The notes beneath the pieces were generated by a model, which saw nothing but the letters and a program-made list of their open reading frames with translations, had not been told where the DNA came from and searched no databases. From CAYLNH01 sp964384625 (lineage in GTDB: Bacteria; Verrucomicrobiota; Lentisphaeria; JABSQK01): 37,673 nt of DNA. Location of the stretch: contig CAYLNH010000035.1 of the NCBI GenBank assembly GCA_964384625.1, positions 1 to 37,673 on the forward strand, written 5' to 3'. Shown here piece by piece: positions 9,000 through 18,509 of the stretch (its first letter is position 1; every line of letters begins with the position of its first letter). Made by a program: the position numbers and the translations under genes.

Positions 9000-9646
9000 C
9001 AGTGGAGCAGGGCGTACACAAAGATGTTGACCATGACTTCCATGGCGTTGCCGATTTCGTTGCCGCCGCAACAGCAGCAGCCTTCCGTGTGACTGGTATC
9101 GTTCAGTCCGTGCGGCGAATAGATCGCCACAATCTTGCCGTTGATCTCGATGCCTTCGAGCCGGGCGCCGGCATCGGGGCGATGGAGCTGCAGTTTCTTG
9201 ATCGTCTTCACTGTCCGGAAGACCGGGTGGTCCATCTCGATCTTGGTCAGTCTGTCTTTGCCGAGGACCTTTTTCATCTCGCGCCGGAATGAACGGTCCC
9301 ACTGGCTGTTGGAACAGCCGGCGGACGCCAGCAGAAAGCCGCCGCGGCTGATGTACTTCTTAAGGTTCTCGCGCTCTTTGGCGGTGAGCTGGAAGGTGGA
9401 CTCGCCGGTCATCACGACAAACGGGTATTTGAAGAGTTCGTCGTCCGCGAGCTTCACACTCTTGAACCGTCGTTCGGTGGGGATCGTTGTCTGTTTCTGG
9501 ACTGCGGTGAGGAATTGATCACTGAAACAACGAGAGGTGTGATTGCCGCCGTAGATCAGGTTGGCGCACTGGATCGTGCCTTCCTTGCCGGCCCGCGGCG
9601 TCAGCGTCAGACAGATACTGCATAGGATGATCAGTCGATATCGCAT
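8999..9646 (-). CDS. DUF4159 family exported protein
   Basis: This 215-residue protein matches the DUF4159 pattern: a flavodoxin- or amidotransferase-like alpha/beta fold around FVVMTGESTFQL (about 76-87) and RGGFLLASAG (about 101-110), then a conserved HPVF segment. Residues 1-19 look like a signal peptide. DUF4159 proteins usually sit in MoxR/VWA operons of Bacteroidetes and the PVC group; their biochemical role is unknown. Unusually, four consecutive cysteines (190-193) stand near the C-terminus before GGNEIGNA, which suggests metal binding or thiol chemistry. The ATG at 9646 overlaps the preceding gene's stop (TAATG), and GAGGAG lies at 9655-9660. The stop overlaps the next start, so translation of all three genes is probably coupled. 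Confidence 0.8.
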   Translation of the reverse strand: MRYRLIILCSICLTLTPRAGKEGTIQCANLIYGGNHTSRCFSDQFLTAVQKQTTIPTERRFKSVKLADDELFKYPFVVMTGESTFQLTAKERENLKKYISRGGFLLASAGCSNSQWDRSFRREMKKVLGKDRLTKIEMDHPVFRTVKTIKKLQLHRPDAGARLEGIEINGKIVAIYSPHGLNDTSHTEGCCCCGGNEIGNAMEVMVNIFVYALLH

Positions 9647-12405
9647 TATTCGGTCTCCTCGGCAAAATAGCGTTTCACTGCTTCCAGATATTTCTGCGGC
9701 ACGCGTTGCAGCGGCATGCTGCGGCTGCCGACATCGCTCTTCCGGTCGATGTCCATGACTTCGCCCTGGTCGACAACCCCGCCGGTTTGTCCCTTGCCGG
9801 AGCCGCTGCCTTTGCCGCGGCCGCTGCCGCTGCCGCGGCCGGCGAACTGCAGGCGCGGCGGGCCGAGGACCGGCGTATCCAGGAGGGAACTGCCCATGCC
9901 GGCACTGCCGCCGCCGCCGGATTGCTCCTGGCCGCTGCCGGTGCCGGCGCCCAGGCCCAGGCCCGAGCCGTAGCCGCCCAGACGCCGGCCCAGAGCCCGG
10001 ATCAGCTGCTCCAGCGTCTTCTTCATGTTCTTGGGGACCGAGAACCGCAGCTTGCCGTCGCAGAAGCCGCCGAACGGCGACTGGCAGGAATCCTGCATCA
10101 ACTGTTCCATGCGTTCCTTGGCGAGGACGGCGTTGTGGTGGGCCTGCTTGCCGTCGGTGTTGCGGCAGGCGCTCTCCGCGTCGGTCATGGCGTCGGGAAT
10201 CTTCAGTTCGGTAATCTTGTCGGCGAATGCCAGGGCGCTGTCCCGCAGTTCACTGAATTCGTCGGCAAGGTCTTTGGCGCGTTCGCGGATATCGCGCTGC
10301 AGCTTCTGCAGCTCGCGGCGGATGTCGGCCTGGTGTTTCTCGAGGTTCCGCAGGAGGGCGTCGTTTGCTCCCAGACCGGTGTGGCGAGCCAGTCGCCGGA
10401 CGAGGTCGGCTTGCCGCCGGTACAACACGGAGAAGCGGCCGGCACACTCGATCAGTCGACCGATTGCCGCCATCCGGCGGGCCTGGTTCTTCTGGTCCTC
10501 CAGTTTCTGCTGCTGCGGCGCCAGCATGTCCATCAGTTCCTGCATCAGCTCCAGCAGCACGGGCGAGGGGCTTTCCTTCTTTTCCTCGATCTGCAGGGCA
10601 CAGTGTCGGGCCGACTTGCCGATGGCCTGCAGCAGTTGCGACAATTCCTTTTCCGCCTCGAAGGCCGGGAAGTCGCGGCCCAGGGAGTTGAAGAGTTTCT
10701 CGGCCTTCCGGGCTTCCGCCTGCGCCTGGCGCAGACGTTTGGCCAGGGTGTCCCGGTCGTTCTTGTCTGCCGCCTGCTTGACGGCTTCCAGGGCCTGCCG
10801 CAGGGCTTGCAGTTGGCGCGCGGCCATTTCATAGCGTTGAACGAATTCGTTGATCGTGGTCCGCGCCCGGATGATTTCGGCGTAGTCTTCCTCGGAGATG
10901 ACCTGGACCCGGATGATATCGGATGCGGCGGTACCGGTGAGGTCCGGGTTGTGATCGGCTGCTTCGACATACAGTTCGAGCACTTGTCCGGGCATGGCGC
11001 CGACGGTGCCGAGGTTCAGGTCCTCCTGCAGTTCGAGCCGCCGGGGCAGATCGCCGTTGGCCACGCCCTTGGTGCGGTCGCGATAGCCGACCAGGCAGCG
11101 GATGAGATCAATCCGCTGCAAACCCAGGTCGTCCCGGATGTAGCCGCGGATCGGTACCGTGACCGTCGGCGTGGCCAGCAGGAAACTGCCGGGCTGCGTG
11201 ATGGTGATGTCGGGCTTGCGGTCGACTGTGATCTGCTGCTCGAACACCAGCGGCGTCCGGTTCTCCGTGCCGTGGACGTCCCGGATTGTCGCCCGTACGG
11301 TTGCCGGCGCCCGCGCGGTCCATTCGAAGCGCACCATGCGGTTGTCGACCCGAACGCCTTTGACGGAGCGGATGTCGCCCTGGTAGCCTTTCTGCTGCAG
11401 CGTCAGCACGCCGTCAAGCAACGGGCGGTTGCTGGTGATGGTCAAGGCGACGGCAGCGCCCTGGCGCGGGGCGAATTCTTCGGACCCGATGAACACCGTT
11501 CGCGGCTCCTTGCGGGCGTATGCCGGCGGCGTGATCCGGGCCGAGGCCACGGCGATTTCCGGTTGGTACCGCAGGGCAACGCGGTGCCAGCGGCTGCGGG
11601 CATTGCCGGTGGCAAAGCAGAATTCGATCGGGGCTACCAGCTTTTCCAGGCGTTGGGTGTAACGGCCCTCGCCGTCCTGGAAACAGGCGGCCTGATGGAC
11701 CTGACCGTCACGGCGCGTGCGCAGCCAGACGGTTTCCGTAACCGGGCCGCCGGTTATTGCCGCCGAGATCTCGGCCTTGCCGCCGTAGAGGACGTTGGGC
11801 CGCTCCGGGGTGACGGCGAACCGCAGGCGGCTGTACGGCGGGATGTCGCGGCCGGGATGGAGGATGCGCTGCAGGATGACGGCGGCCGCCGTCCACTGCG
11901 TTCCCGCCACGAGGGCAGCGAGCAGCAGTTGTACGCCCAGGATGCGGCACTGCCGCAGGCACTCCGGTTTGGGGAAGTTCCGAGCCGGGGTCAGCGGCTT
12001 CAGCGCGTTGACGGCGGCGTCGATGTCCCGGGCCACCAGGTACTGCTGCAGTCCGGAGCCGCGGCTTTGGTCGAGCGTCCGGCTCAGTTCCAGGGCGCTG
12101 AGCGTACTGCGCCGGGGCGAAGCCAGGAGGCGGTCGGCGCGTTTGGCGGCGTCGCGATCGGTTCGTCGCAGGATTGCTGCGAGCCCGGAGACGAAGACAA
12201 ACCCCAGAATGCCGAGGACCACGCCATTCAGCGACAGGCGCGCCATCATCGGCAGGGCCAGGAAGTAGTCGGCGATCAGATAGAGCACCAGCAGCATCAG
12301 GGCCCAGCCGCCGAGCCGCAGGAGCAGACGGAGGAACAGCCCCCCCTGCCATTGCCGCCGCAGCGTGCGCAGTCGCCGCCGGAAGTTGCTCGCGTGTTTG
12401 TTCAC
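9646..12405 (-). CDS. Membrane-anchored coiled-coil protein of the MoxR operon (DUF4175-like)
   Basis: This large protein (919 residues from the chosen start) has two membrane helices near the N-terminus and a third about 140 residues in. A long periplasmic part of beta-sandwich character follows, then an Ala/Gln/Glu/Arg-rich coiled coil over roughly residues 490-770. Near the C-terminus is a Gly/Ser-rich low-complexity stretch, then a short ending (PQKYLEAVKRYF) of the kind found at the end of planctomycete proteins in these operons. The family resembles DUF4175; its function is unknown. I choose GTG at 12405 because GGAG (12418-12415) lies nine bases upstream. A longer frame reaches a TTG at 12450, overlapping the preceding gene by 29 bases, without a ribosome binding site; a GTG at 12420 is a third option. 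Confidence 0.75.
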   Translation of the reverse strand: MNKHASNFRRRLRTLRRQWQGGLFLRLLLRLGGWALMLLVLYLIADYFLALPMMARLSLNGVVLGILGFVFVSGLAAILRRTDRDAAKRADRLLASPRRSTLSALELSRTLDQSRGSGLQQYLVARDIDAAVNALKPLTPARNFPKPECLRQCRILGVQLLLAALVAGTQWTAAAVILQRILHPGRDIPPYSRLRFAVTPERPNVLYGGKAEISAAITGGPVTETVWLRTRRDGQVHQAACFQDGEGRYTQRLEKLVAPIEFCFATGNARSRWHRVALRYQPEIAVASARITPPAYARKEPRTVFIGSEEFAPRQGAAVALTITSNRPLLDGVLTLQQKGYQGDIRSVKGVRVDNRMVRFEWTARAPATVRATIRDVHGTENRTPLVFEQQITVDRKPDITITQPGSFLLATPTVTVPIRGYIRDDLGLQRIDLIRCLVGYRDRTKGVANGDLPRRLELQEDLNLGTVGAMPGQVLELYVEAADHNPDLTGTAASDIIRVQVISEEDYAEIIRARTTINEFVQRYEMAARQLQALRQALEAVKQAADKNDRDTLAKRLRQAQAEARKAEKLFNSLGRDFPAFEAEKELSQLLQAIGKSARHCALQIEEKKESPSPVLLELMQELMDMLAPQQQKLEDQKNQARRMAAIGRLIECAGRFSVLYRRQADLVRRLARHTGLGANDALLRNLEKHQADIRRELQKLQRDIRERAKDLADEFSELRDSALAFADKITELKIPDAMTDAESACRNTDGKQAHHNAVLAKERMEQLMQDSCQSPFGGFCDGKLRFSVPKNMKKTLEQLIRALGRRLGGYGSGLGLGAGTGSGQEQSGGGGSAGMGSSLLDTPVLGPPRLQFAGRGSGSGRGKGSGSGKGQTGGVVDQGEVMDIDRKSDVGSRSMPLQRVPQKYLEAVKRYFAEETE

Positions 12406-12421
12406 GACAGGAATCTCCACA

Positions 12422-14629
12422 TCATAGCATACCGTTTCGCCGCCGGACAAACCATTCCAAGCCGAAACCGAGGAGGATCGCCAGCAGCACCAGCGGGTGA
12501 TCCCAGGCCGGGTTCCACGTTGCCTTGGTCAAATCCGTTTCCTGTTGCTCCGGGCGGAACTCCCGGATGACTGCCGGCACGTCTTCGGGCTGCAGCAGAC
12601 GGGCGCCCGAGTTGACGGCGATGGTTTTGAGAAAATCGCGATCCGCGCTCAGGTCGGTGCTTTCCGTGGGCAGCGGCAGGATCTGCAGACCGGTGCAGGG
12701 TCCCAGCGGCTTGCCGTCGCGCTGATCAACAAGTTCCACCTGATACACTCCCGGGGCCGTCAGCGAGAACACCATCTCCCAACCGCCGTTGGCATCGGGC
12801 GGACCGCTGACGGGTCGAACCTGCGGTTCCATATCCCGGCGCGTCAGCCGCACGGCCGGAACGCATTCGGCATCGCTGATGAAGCGGCGGCCGACCCGGG
12901 CCTGAACGGGGTCCCCTGGAAAAACGGCCTGGCGGTCGAGGCGCAGTGAGAACTCCTGTCCCGGCAGGTACTCCGAGTAGGTTGCCGCCCATTGGATCAG
13001 CTGCGTCCACAGCTCGCGGTAGATGTCGCTGGCTTCCGAAACCTTCGGGAAGAAATCCCAGTGCCAGAAGTCCTCCGCATTCATGCTGACCACGATGCCC
13101 TTGCCGAATCGCCGGCTGATGATCAGCGGCACGCGGCGGCCGCCGGCGCCGACTGCCCGGCCGTTGGCCAGCACCTGGGAGAAGCCCTTCACCTCCCGGC
13201 AGCGATGGGAAAACTGCAGGGCCGGCAGCCGCGTCCAGATTGGCTCGTCCGGCGCCGGCAGCAACCGTCCGAAGAGCCCGATTTCCTGGCCGTCCGAACT
13301 CGGGACGAAGCGGAATTTGCCCGTCATGCGATCGCCCCAGACCACCGGTTCCAGCGACTCGAGTTCGGGAAATTCACCGCTGTAGGGTTTGCCGCGGAAG
13401 AACAGCACACTGCCGCCGCGGTCACGCACGAACTGCCGCAGGAGGTTGACGCGCTTGGCGTTGAGAAAGTAGTCGGCGCCTTTGCCGAAGATGATCAGGT
13501 CATAGCCGGCCAGGTCGGCCGCGGAATCGGGGAAGTTCGATTTGTCCGTTCCCGACACCTGTCTGGCATCGGTTTCGACGCGGAAGAACCGGTCACGGGA
13601 AATGCGATAAACATTGCACACCTCGATGTTCGGTTGGTGACGCAGCATCTGTGCCATGAACTTGCTGTCCCACGAGGGCGTGCCTTCCGCCATGAAGACG
13701 CGCAGTTTCGTGTCGAGTACCAGCACGCCGACGCCGGCTTCGTTGTTGACGCTGGTTGTTTCGCCCGGCCGCGGCGCCAGTTTCAGCGTATACCGCTGGA
13801 ACCCGGCACGCTCGTGCTTGAGCTGGAACGGGATGCGTACCTGTTCGCCGTCCTTCACTTCGACGTCTTGTGCGGCCAGTACCTTGCCGTCGCGGTCGAG
13901 GAGTTCGACAGTCGTTTTGACGCGGCCCATCGCCGTGTTGCGCACGACGGCGGCGATGGCGGATTCCTGGCCGAGGAACGACACATGCTCGCGGCGAGCC
14001 GGGGCGACGGCAAGATCGCGGGACCGCACCCGCCCGCCGAGCGGCACCGGGTAGATCGGGCATTCCGCCGCGCGCGCCTGCAGCCCCAGGTCGGTCTGCG
14101 GCCGGGCGCCGGCGAGGCGGCCGTCCGACAGCAGGATGATGCCGGCGAGCCGTTTGCTGCCGGCCCGATAGCGGGCCAGCAGGGCGTTGCCGTTCCGCAC
14201 GATGCGGGTTGTTTCACCGTCCGCTGCGATCGTCTCCAACGCCTCCGGGGTCTTGGCGCTGAGGTCGTCGGCAAAGGCATAGAGCTGGACGTCGACCGGA
14301 GCGCTCTCGGCGGCGTCGACGGCGTCGGCGGCGAGTCGGCGGGCGGCGTTCCAGCGGCTGTCGCCGTCGACGTCTTCGGTTGCCATGCTGCGGCTGTGAT
14401 CGACGAGGACGGCGAACTCATCCCGGTGTTCGCCCTGCAGGACCTCCCAGCTGCCCGGGTTCAGCGCGAGCCCGACCAGGGCCAGGAGTCCGACGGCGCG
14501 GCAGACCACAATGGTGATCCGCCGGCGCCGGCCGCACCGCCGCGCGGTGCGCCAGGCGAGTACCGCGCCGGCGGCGACCAGCAGGCCGCCGGCAAGTATC
14601 AGATGCGGTGTGGAAAACAATGGATTCAT
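12422..14629 (-). CDS. VWA domain protein with amidotransferase-like domain
   Basis: This 735-residue membrane protein has two N-terminal membrane helices (about 8-26 and 38-56). A von Willebrand A domain starts near 72, with the metal-ion site pattern DxSxS at Asp77-Ser79-Ser81. A beta-rich segment (about 205-310) follows, then an amidotransferase-like domain (about 315-560) typical of the large VWA proteins in these operons. A last membrane helix lies near the C-terminus. It probably works at the inner membrane with the neighbouring BatA-like protein as a client or partner of the MoxR ATPase. Its ATG overlaps the BatA-like gene's stop by four bases (ATGA, 14626-14629). The family is clear at the domain level but the molecular role is not known. 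Confidence 0.8.
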   Translation of the reverse strand: MNPLFSTPHLILAGGLLVAAGAVLAWRTARRCGRRRRITIVVCRAVGLLALVGLALNPGSWEVLQGEHRDEFAVLVDHSRSMATEDVDGDSRWNAARRLAADAVDAAESAPVDVQLYAFADDLSAKTPEALETIAADGETTRIVRNGNALLARYRAGSKRLAGIILLSDGRLAGARPQTDLGLQARAAECPIYPVPLGGRVRSRDLAVAPARREHVSFLGQESAIAAVVRNTAMGRVKTTVELLDRDGKVLAAQDVEVKDGEQVRIPFQLKHERAGFQRYTLKLAPRPGETTSVNNEAGVGVLVLDTKLRVFMAEGTPSWDSKFMAQMLRHQPNIEVCNVYRISRDRFFRVETDARQVSGTDKSNFPDSAADLAGYDLIIFGKGADYFLNAKRVNLLRQFVRDRGGSVLFFRGKPYSGEFPELESLEPVVWGDRMTGKFRFVPSSDGQEIGLFGRLLPAPDEPIWTRLPALQFSHRCREVKGFSQVLANGRAVGAGGRRVPLIISRRFGKGIVVSMNAEDFWHWDFFPKVSEASDIYRELWTQLIQWAATYSEYLPGQEFSLRLDRQAVFPGDPVQARVGRRFISDAECVPAVRLTRRDMEPQVRPVSGPPDANGGWEMVFSLTAPGVYQVELVDQRDGKPLGPCTGLQILPLPTESTDLSADRDFLKTIAVNSGARLLQPEDVPAVIREFRPEQQETDLTKATWNPAWDHPLVLLAILLGFGLEWFVRRRNGML

Positions 14630-16635
14630 GTTCGTTCGGCCCAGATCAGAACCAGACCTTCGCCCAGTGCCGCGAGGACGGCGAAGCCCAGGAGCCAGGG
14701 CCAGAGCTTGATGCCGTCACGCAGGTCGCGGATCTGGCCGCCGCCGGCGACGGCGATGACGCCCGGTTGTTTGAGCTCCGCCAGCGACAGACTGCGAAGG
14801 TCGGATTCGAGTTGCGGGAAATTGATTGTGCTGTACTCGACAGCTTTGCCTTTGTGGCGCCAGATGTAGACGCCCGGCGGCGGCAGCTCGGCCGCCTGGA
14901 AACGGCCCAGCGCTTCGCGCCGGACCGGCAGCTTGCGGCCGGCTTCGTCCTGCAGCACCAGGTCGGCGGACAGAATGTCGGCGCTGTGACTGAATGTGAG
15001 CGGCTCGCCGGGACGGAAATCATGGCGTTGATAAACGCTGCTGCTGCTGCGTCCGGTCAGCAGCGCTTCGCCGAAGAGCGCCAGGTATTCCGAACGCTTC
15101 TGGAGTGAGCTGTATTCCGGGTCGAGACTGAGGTTCCAGAGAAAGAGCGTGCCCGTATCGCGAAAGCGGCAGAGCGCCGGGACGCCGTCTTCGTAATGCA
15201 GCAGCGTCTCGCCTTGCGGCAGGCTGTCGCGCGCCAGTTTGAACCGGCCGCGGTACCGGCCCCGCGTTGGGTCGCCGTACTCGCCATCGGCAAACACGGC
15301 AAACAACTCATCCCGTTCGGCGCCGAGCTTCAGTCGCAGCGGCTGTCGCGGTTGTTCCCATTCGGCGGCCGCCGTTGCGGTCCGGCGGTCGCGGCCGAGC
15401 AGTACCGCCAGCGCCGCCAGCGACAGCCCCTGGGCGGGTTCACAGATGACCGTCCGCCCGCCGGCCAGACAGGGGCGCAGGAGGTCCTGGCCGGCGCCGT
15501 CCCAATGCGGCAGCAGGATGACGTCCAGCTCTTGGGTCTGCTGAATTTCGTGCAGGCTCAGTTCCTGCAGCCGGGTCCAGGGCAGGGCGGCCAGCGCTCG
15601 CCGCCAGGCGGCGGCGGTCGGGGTCGCCGCCGGCAGCATCCCGACGTGCATCTGGTCCAGTACGGTGATCGCCGCCCAGCGCCGGTCGTCCGCGGGGAAT
15701 TCGTCTTCGCCGATGCCGGCGGTGAGCACGGCTGTGCCCGGCTGCGGGAAACGATGACGGAAGACGGCCGTTGCCGAGCTCCACGCCGGCAGTTGCAGCT
15801 CCTGCGCGTGGCGGCCCTCGCCGACCTGGAGGTAGACGGACTTTCGCACGGCTTTGTCGGAGTAGTTGTGCAGGCGGCAGTGGATGCTGATCTCTTCATC
15901 GACCAGCGGCCGGCCCGGCAGTGTGAACACGTCGGTGACGGCGACGTTCGCCGTGCGGCCGCGGCCGACTTTCAGTTTTACCAGGTCGATGTTGTCCGGG
16001 ATGCCCAGGACGATGTCCTTCCACGCGGTTGTCTGGAAGTCGGAGATCAGACAGATCTCGCGCTGGCCCTCCTGGTCCTCGAGCAGTTCCGCCGCCAGCC
16101 GGACGGCGCTGGCGATATCGCCGGCTTCATCCGTCAGCCGGGCCTGGCGCAACCGGGTCTGCAGGTATTGGAAATTGCTGCCCATACTGGGGAATACCGC
16201 TTGCGGCGCTGACGTGAGCCAGACGATGTTGGCGCTGTCTCCGGCGCTCAACCCGGCCAGCACCTCCGAGGCTTCGGCGCAGGCCGCGGCAAACCGGGTC
16301 TGGGCGCCTTCGTTCCAGCCCATGGAGGCGGTGGCGTCGATGACGATCACAACGTTCTTGCGCTGCATGAAACCGGCCAGGCGTTTCTGAGCAAAGAACA
16401 GCGGCCGCAGAAAGAGCAGGATCAGCGCCAGCGTCAACACGGTCCGCAGGATCAGCAGCAGGAGGTCCTGCGGTTTCTTGACGCGCATGGTCAGCCGCAT
16501 GATGCGGCGGATCAGTTCAATCGAGCTGAAGCGGTATACCGGCGGCCGGCTGCGGGCGAACAGATGCAGCAGGATCGGTACGCTGCCCAGCAGCAGCAGC
16601 GGCCAGAACACGGCGTTGATCAGAACGAAGCTCAT
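14626..16635 (-). CDS. BatA-like VWA membrane protein
   Basis: This 669-residue protein begins with the BatA N-terminal domain: a first membrane helix (about 8-25), the segment RFSSIELIRR, and a second helix (about 57-78). A VWA domain follows, with its metal site starting at Asp100 in the form DxTxS (Asp100, Thr102, Ser104) instead of the commoner DxSxS. A periplasmic beta-rich part, an amidotransferase-like segment (about 310-430) and a C-terminal membrane helix complete it. Bat proteins accompany MoxR ATPases and have been linked to aerotolerance and envelope stress, but their mechanism is unresolved. Its start overlaps the DUF58 gene's stop by four bases (16632-16635), pointing to coupled translation. 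Confidence 0.85.
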   Translation of the reverse strand: MSFVLINAVFWPLLLLGSVPILLHLFARSRPPVYRFSSIELIRRIMRLTMRVKKPQDLLLLILRTVLTLALILLFLRPLFFAQKRLAGFMQRKNVVIVIDATASMGWNEGAQTRFAAACAEASEVLAGLSAGDSANIVWLTSAPQAVFPSMGSNFQYLQTRLRQARLTDEAGDIASAVRLAAELLEDQEGQREICLISDFQTTAWKDIVLGIPDNIDLVKLKVGRGRTANVAVTDVFTLPGRPLVDEEISIHCRLHNYSDKAVRKSVYLQVGEGRHAQELQLPAWSSATAVFRHRFPQPGTAVLTAGIGEDEFPADDRRWAAITVLDQMHVGMLPAATPTAAAWRRALAALPWTRLQELSLHEIQQTQELDVILLPHWDGAGQDLLRPCLAGGRTVICEPAQGLSLAALAVLLGRDRRTATAAAEWEQPRQPLRLKLGAERDELFAVFADGEYGDPTRGRYRGRFKLARDSLPQGETLLHYEDGVPALCRFRDTGTLFLWNLSLDPEYSSLQKRSEYLALFGEALLTGRSSSSVYQRHDFRPGEPLTFSHSADILSADLVLQDEAGRKLPVRREALGRFQAAELPPPGVYIWRHKGKAVEYSTINFPQLESDLRSLSLAELKQPGVIAVAGGGQIRDLRDGIKLWPWLLGFAVLAALGEGLVLIWAERT

Positions 16636-17507
16636 GAAATCAGACGATCGAAGAGTTGGAAGTAATGCGTCTCGGTACTGGCCAGGGTGTAATCGATACT
16701 GCGGCGATTGGCCAGTTGGCGCAGGTGGCGAACGTGATCCTGGACGGCGCCCTTGTAGAGGTCCCTGAGGTTGTCCGTATGCGCTGTGATCCGGCGGCCG
16801 GTCTCCATGTCCAGAAAAGTCACCAGCCCGCGATCGGCGAGTTCGAGCTCTGCCGGCGCCAGGATATGGAACAGATGAATCCGAAAGCCGCGGTGAATAT
16901 AGGGATTCAACGCGGCGAAGATCGCCGCGGCGTCATCGAAAAAATCGGAGATGACGATCAACGTCCCCTTGCGCCGCAGCAGCGGATAGGACCGGCGCAG
17001 GGCGGCGGCGAGCGACGTCAGATTCCCCGGCGTGTTGCGTTCCAGCGCGTTGAGCAGGTTATGCAGATGCGACCGCGTGCTGCCCGGCGGGAAAAACTCC
17101 CGGATCTCCTGGTCGAAAATCTGCAGGGAAACGCGGTCGTTGTTCCGGACCACAAGATAGCTCAGGGCCGCGGCGAAGAAGGACGCATATTCCAGCTTGG
17201 TCAGGCCGTCGCCGAATTCCATTGAACCGCTGCTGTCCAGGAAGATGTGGCATTCCATGTTGGTTTCCTGTTCGTACGTGCGGATGTAGTGCCGGTCGCT
17301 GCGGGCATACACACGCCAGTCCACCAATGCCAGGTCGTCGCCGGGAACGTAGGGCCGGTAGTCGCGGAACTCGATCGAGGAACCGCGATCCCGGGAACGG
17401 TGACGCCCCGCCAGATAGCCCTCCACCAGGGCGCGCGGGGCAAACTCGAAGCTCGCCAGTTTGCGGATGTCGTCCGGCTGGAGATATCTGTAGCCGCCGT
17501 CTGCCAT
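16632..17507 (-). CDS. DUF58 domain protein
   Basis: This 291-residue soluble protein is a clear DUF58 member. It has the hallmark YVPGDDLALVDWRVYAR segment (53-69), followed by a VWA-like fold with the metal site DSSGS at 91-95 and an acidic DFFDD near the end of the core. Family members are nearly always encoded directly after a MoxR ATPase and are thought to bind it or its clients. The start lies 18 bases after the moxR stop, with only a weak G-rich ribosome binding site, so it is probably translated in concert with moxR. Its length is normal for the short, TM-less DUF58 subgroup. Confidence 0.9.
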   Translation of the reverse strand: MADGGYRYLQPDDIRKLASFEFAPRALVEGYLAGRHRSRDRGSSIEFRDYRPYVPGDDLALVDWRVYARSDRHYIRTYEQETNMECHIFLDSSGSMEFGDGLTKLEYASFFAAALSYLVVRNNDRVSLQIFDQEIREFFPPGSTRSHLHNLLNALERNTPGNLTSLAAALRRSYPLLRRKGTLIVISDFFDDAAAIFAALNPYIHRGFRIHLFHILAPAELELADRGLVTFLDMETGRRITAHTDNLRDLYKGAVQDHVRHLRQLANRRSIDYTLASTETHYFQLFDRLIS

Positions 17508-17525
17508 GCAGTGGTCCCCGAGTCC

Positions 17526-18509
17526 TCAGTCGAATTCGCGTTGGAGCAGGTGGTCGATGATGTCCTCGACACTGACGCCGTCGCCGGTAGCATTGTAGTT
17601 GGGAATGATGCGGTGGCGCAGCACCGGCTTCGCCACCAGCCGTACCTCTTCCTCCGAGGCACTCGTATTCCCGTGCAGCAGGGCCAGCGCCTTGGACGCC
17701 CGTGTCAAATTCTGCGAGGCCCGCGGGCCGGCGCCCCATTCCACATATTTACGGATGTAGTCGTTGGCATCCTCCGAGCCCGGCCGGCCGGCGCTGACCA
17801 GTCGCAGAATGTAGCTCAGCACGTGCTCGGGTACGGGAACGTCCAGAACCGCGTCCTGCAGGCTTTGAACGTCGGCCGGCGTCACCACGTTGTCGACGTG
17901 GGACTCCTGCCGCGTCGTCGTCTTGAGGACGACCTGGCGTTCTTCGTCCATGGTCGGGTAGTCGATATTCAAACAGAAGAAGAAACGGTCGAGCTGCGCT
18001 TCCGGCAGGGGGTACGTGCCTTCGTGCTCGATCGGGTTCTGGGTGGCGTAGACGATGAACGGCTCTTCCAGCGGCATGGTCCGGCCCGCCGCCGTTACCT
18101 GCTTCTCCTGCATCGCTTCCAGCAGCGCCGCCTGCGTCTTCGGCGGGGTCCGGTTGATCTCGTCCGCCAGGATTAGATTGGCGAAGACCGGGCCCTCATA
18201 AAATTTGAACTCGCGTTTGCCGTCGTCGTCCTGCAGGATCTCGCTGCCGATGATGTCCATCGGCATCAGGTCCGGCGTAAACTGGATGCGATGGAACTTC
18301 AACCCCAGAATCTCACCGAGAGTGCTGACCAGCAGCGTCTTGGCCAGACCCGGAACGCCGATGATCAGGCAGTGACCGTTGCACAACAACGCCACCAGCA
18401 TCTGTTCGACAATCGCGTTCTGGCCGACGATGACCTTGCCGATCTCATCCTGCAGTACACTCGTCTTGTCAATGACGGTTTGCCATTGCCTGGCGCTATC
18501 CTCACTCAT
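17526..18509 (-). CDS. moxR: MoxR family AAA+ ATPase
   Basis: This 327-residue protein is a typical MoxR AAA+ ATPase, thought to act as a chaperone that remodels or activates VWA-domain partners. Walker A is GVPGLAKT (51-58), Walker B is LILADE (112-117), and the family's LMPMDIIG segment lies at 81-88. The sensor-1 motif YATQNPIEHEGTYPLPEAQ follows, and there is a C-terminal lid domain. It is the first gene of a seven-gene operon. A purine-rich ribosome binding site (AGAGGG, about 18518-18523) precedes the ATG. The upstream region, 18510-18835, carries a candidate promoter and a leader hairpin. Confidence 0.95.
   Translation of the reverse strand: MSEDSARQWQTVIDKTSVLQDEIGKVIVGQNAIVEQMLVALLCNGHCLIIGVPGLAKTLLVSTLGEILGLKFHRIQFTPDLMPMDIIGSEILQDDDGKREFKFYEGPVFANLILADEINRTPPKTQAALLEAMQEKQVTAAGRTMPLEEPFIVYATQNPIEHEGTYPLPEAQLDRFFFCLNIDYPTMDEERQVVLKTTTRQESHVDNVVTPADVQSLQDAVLDVPVPEHVLSYILRLVSAGRPGSEDANDYIRKYVEWGAGPRASQNLTRASKALALLHGNTSASEEEVRLVAKPVLRHRIIPNYNATGDGVSVEDIIDHLLQREFD

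Noticed and set aside
9706..12570. A 954-codon plus-strand open frame
   Set aside because: It is a shadow of the minus-strand coiled-coil gene; its translation is repetitive Gln/Ala/Gly-rich with no recognisable domain.
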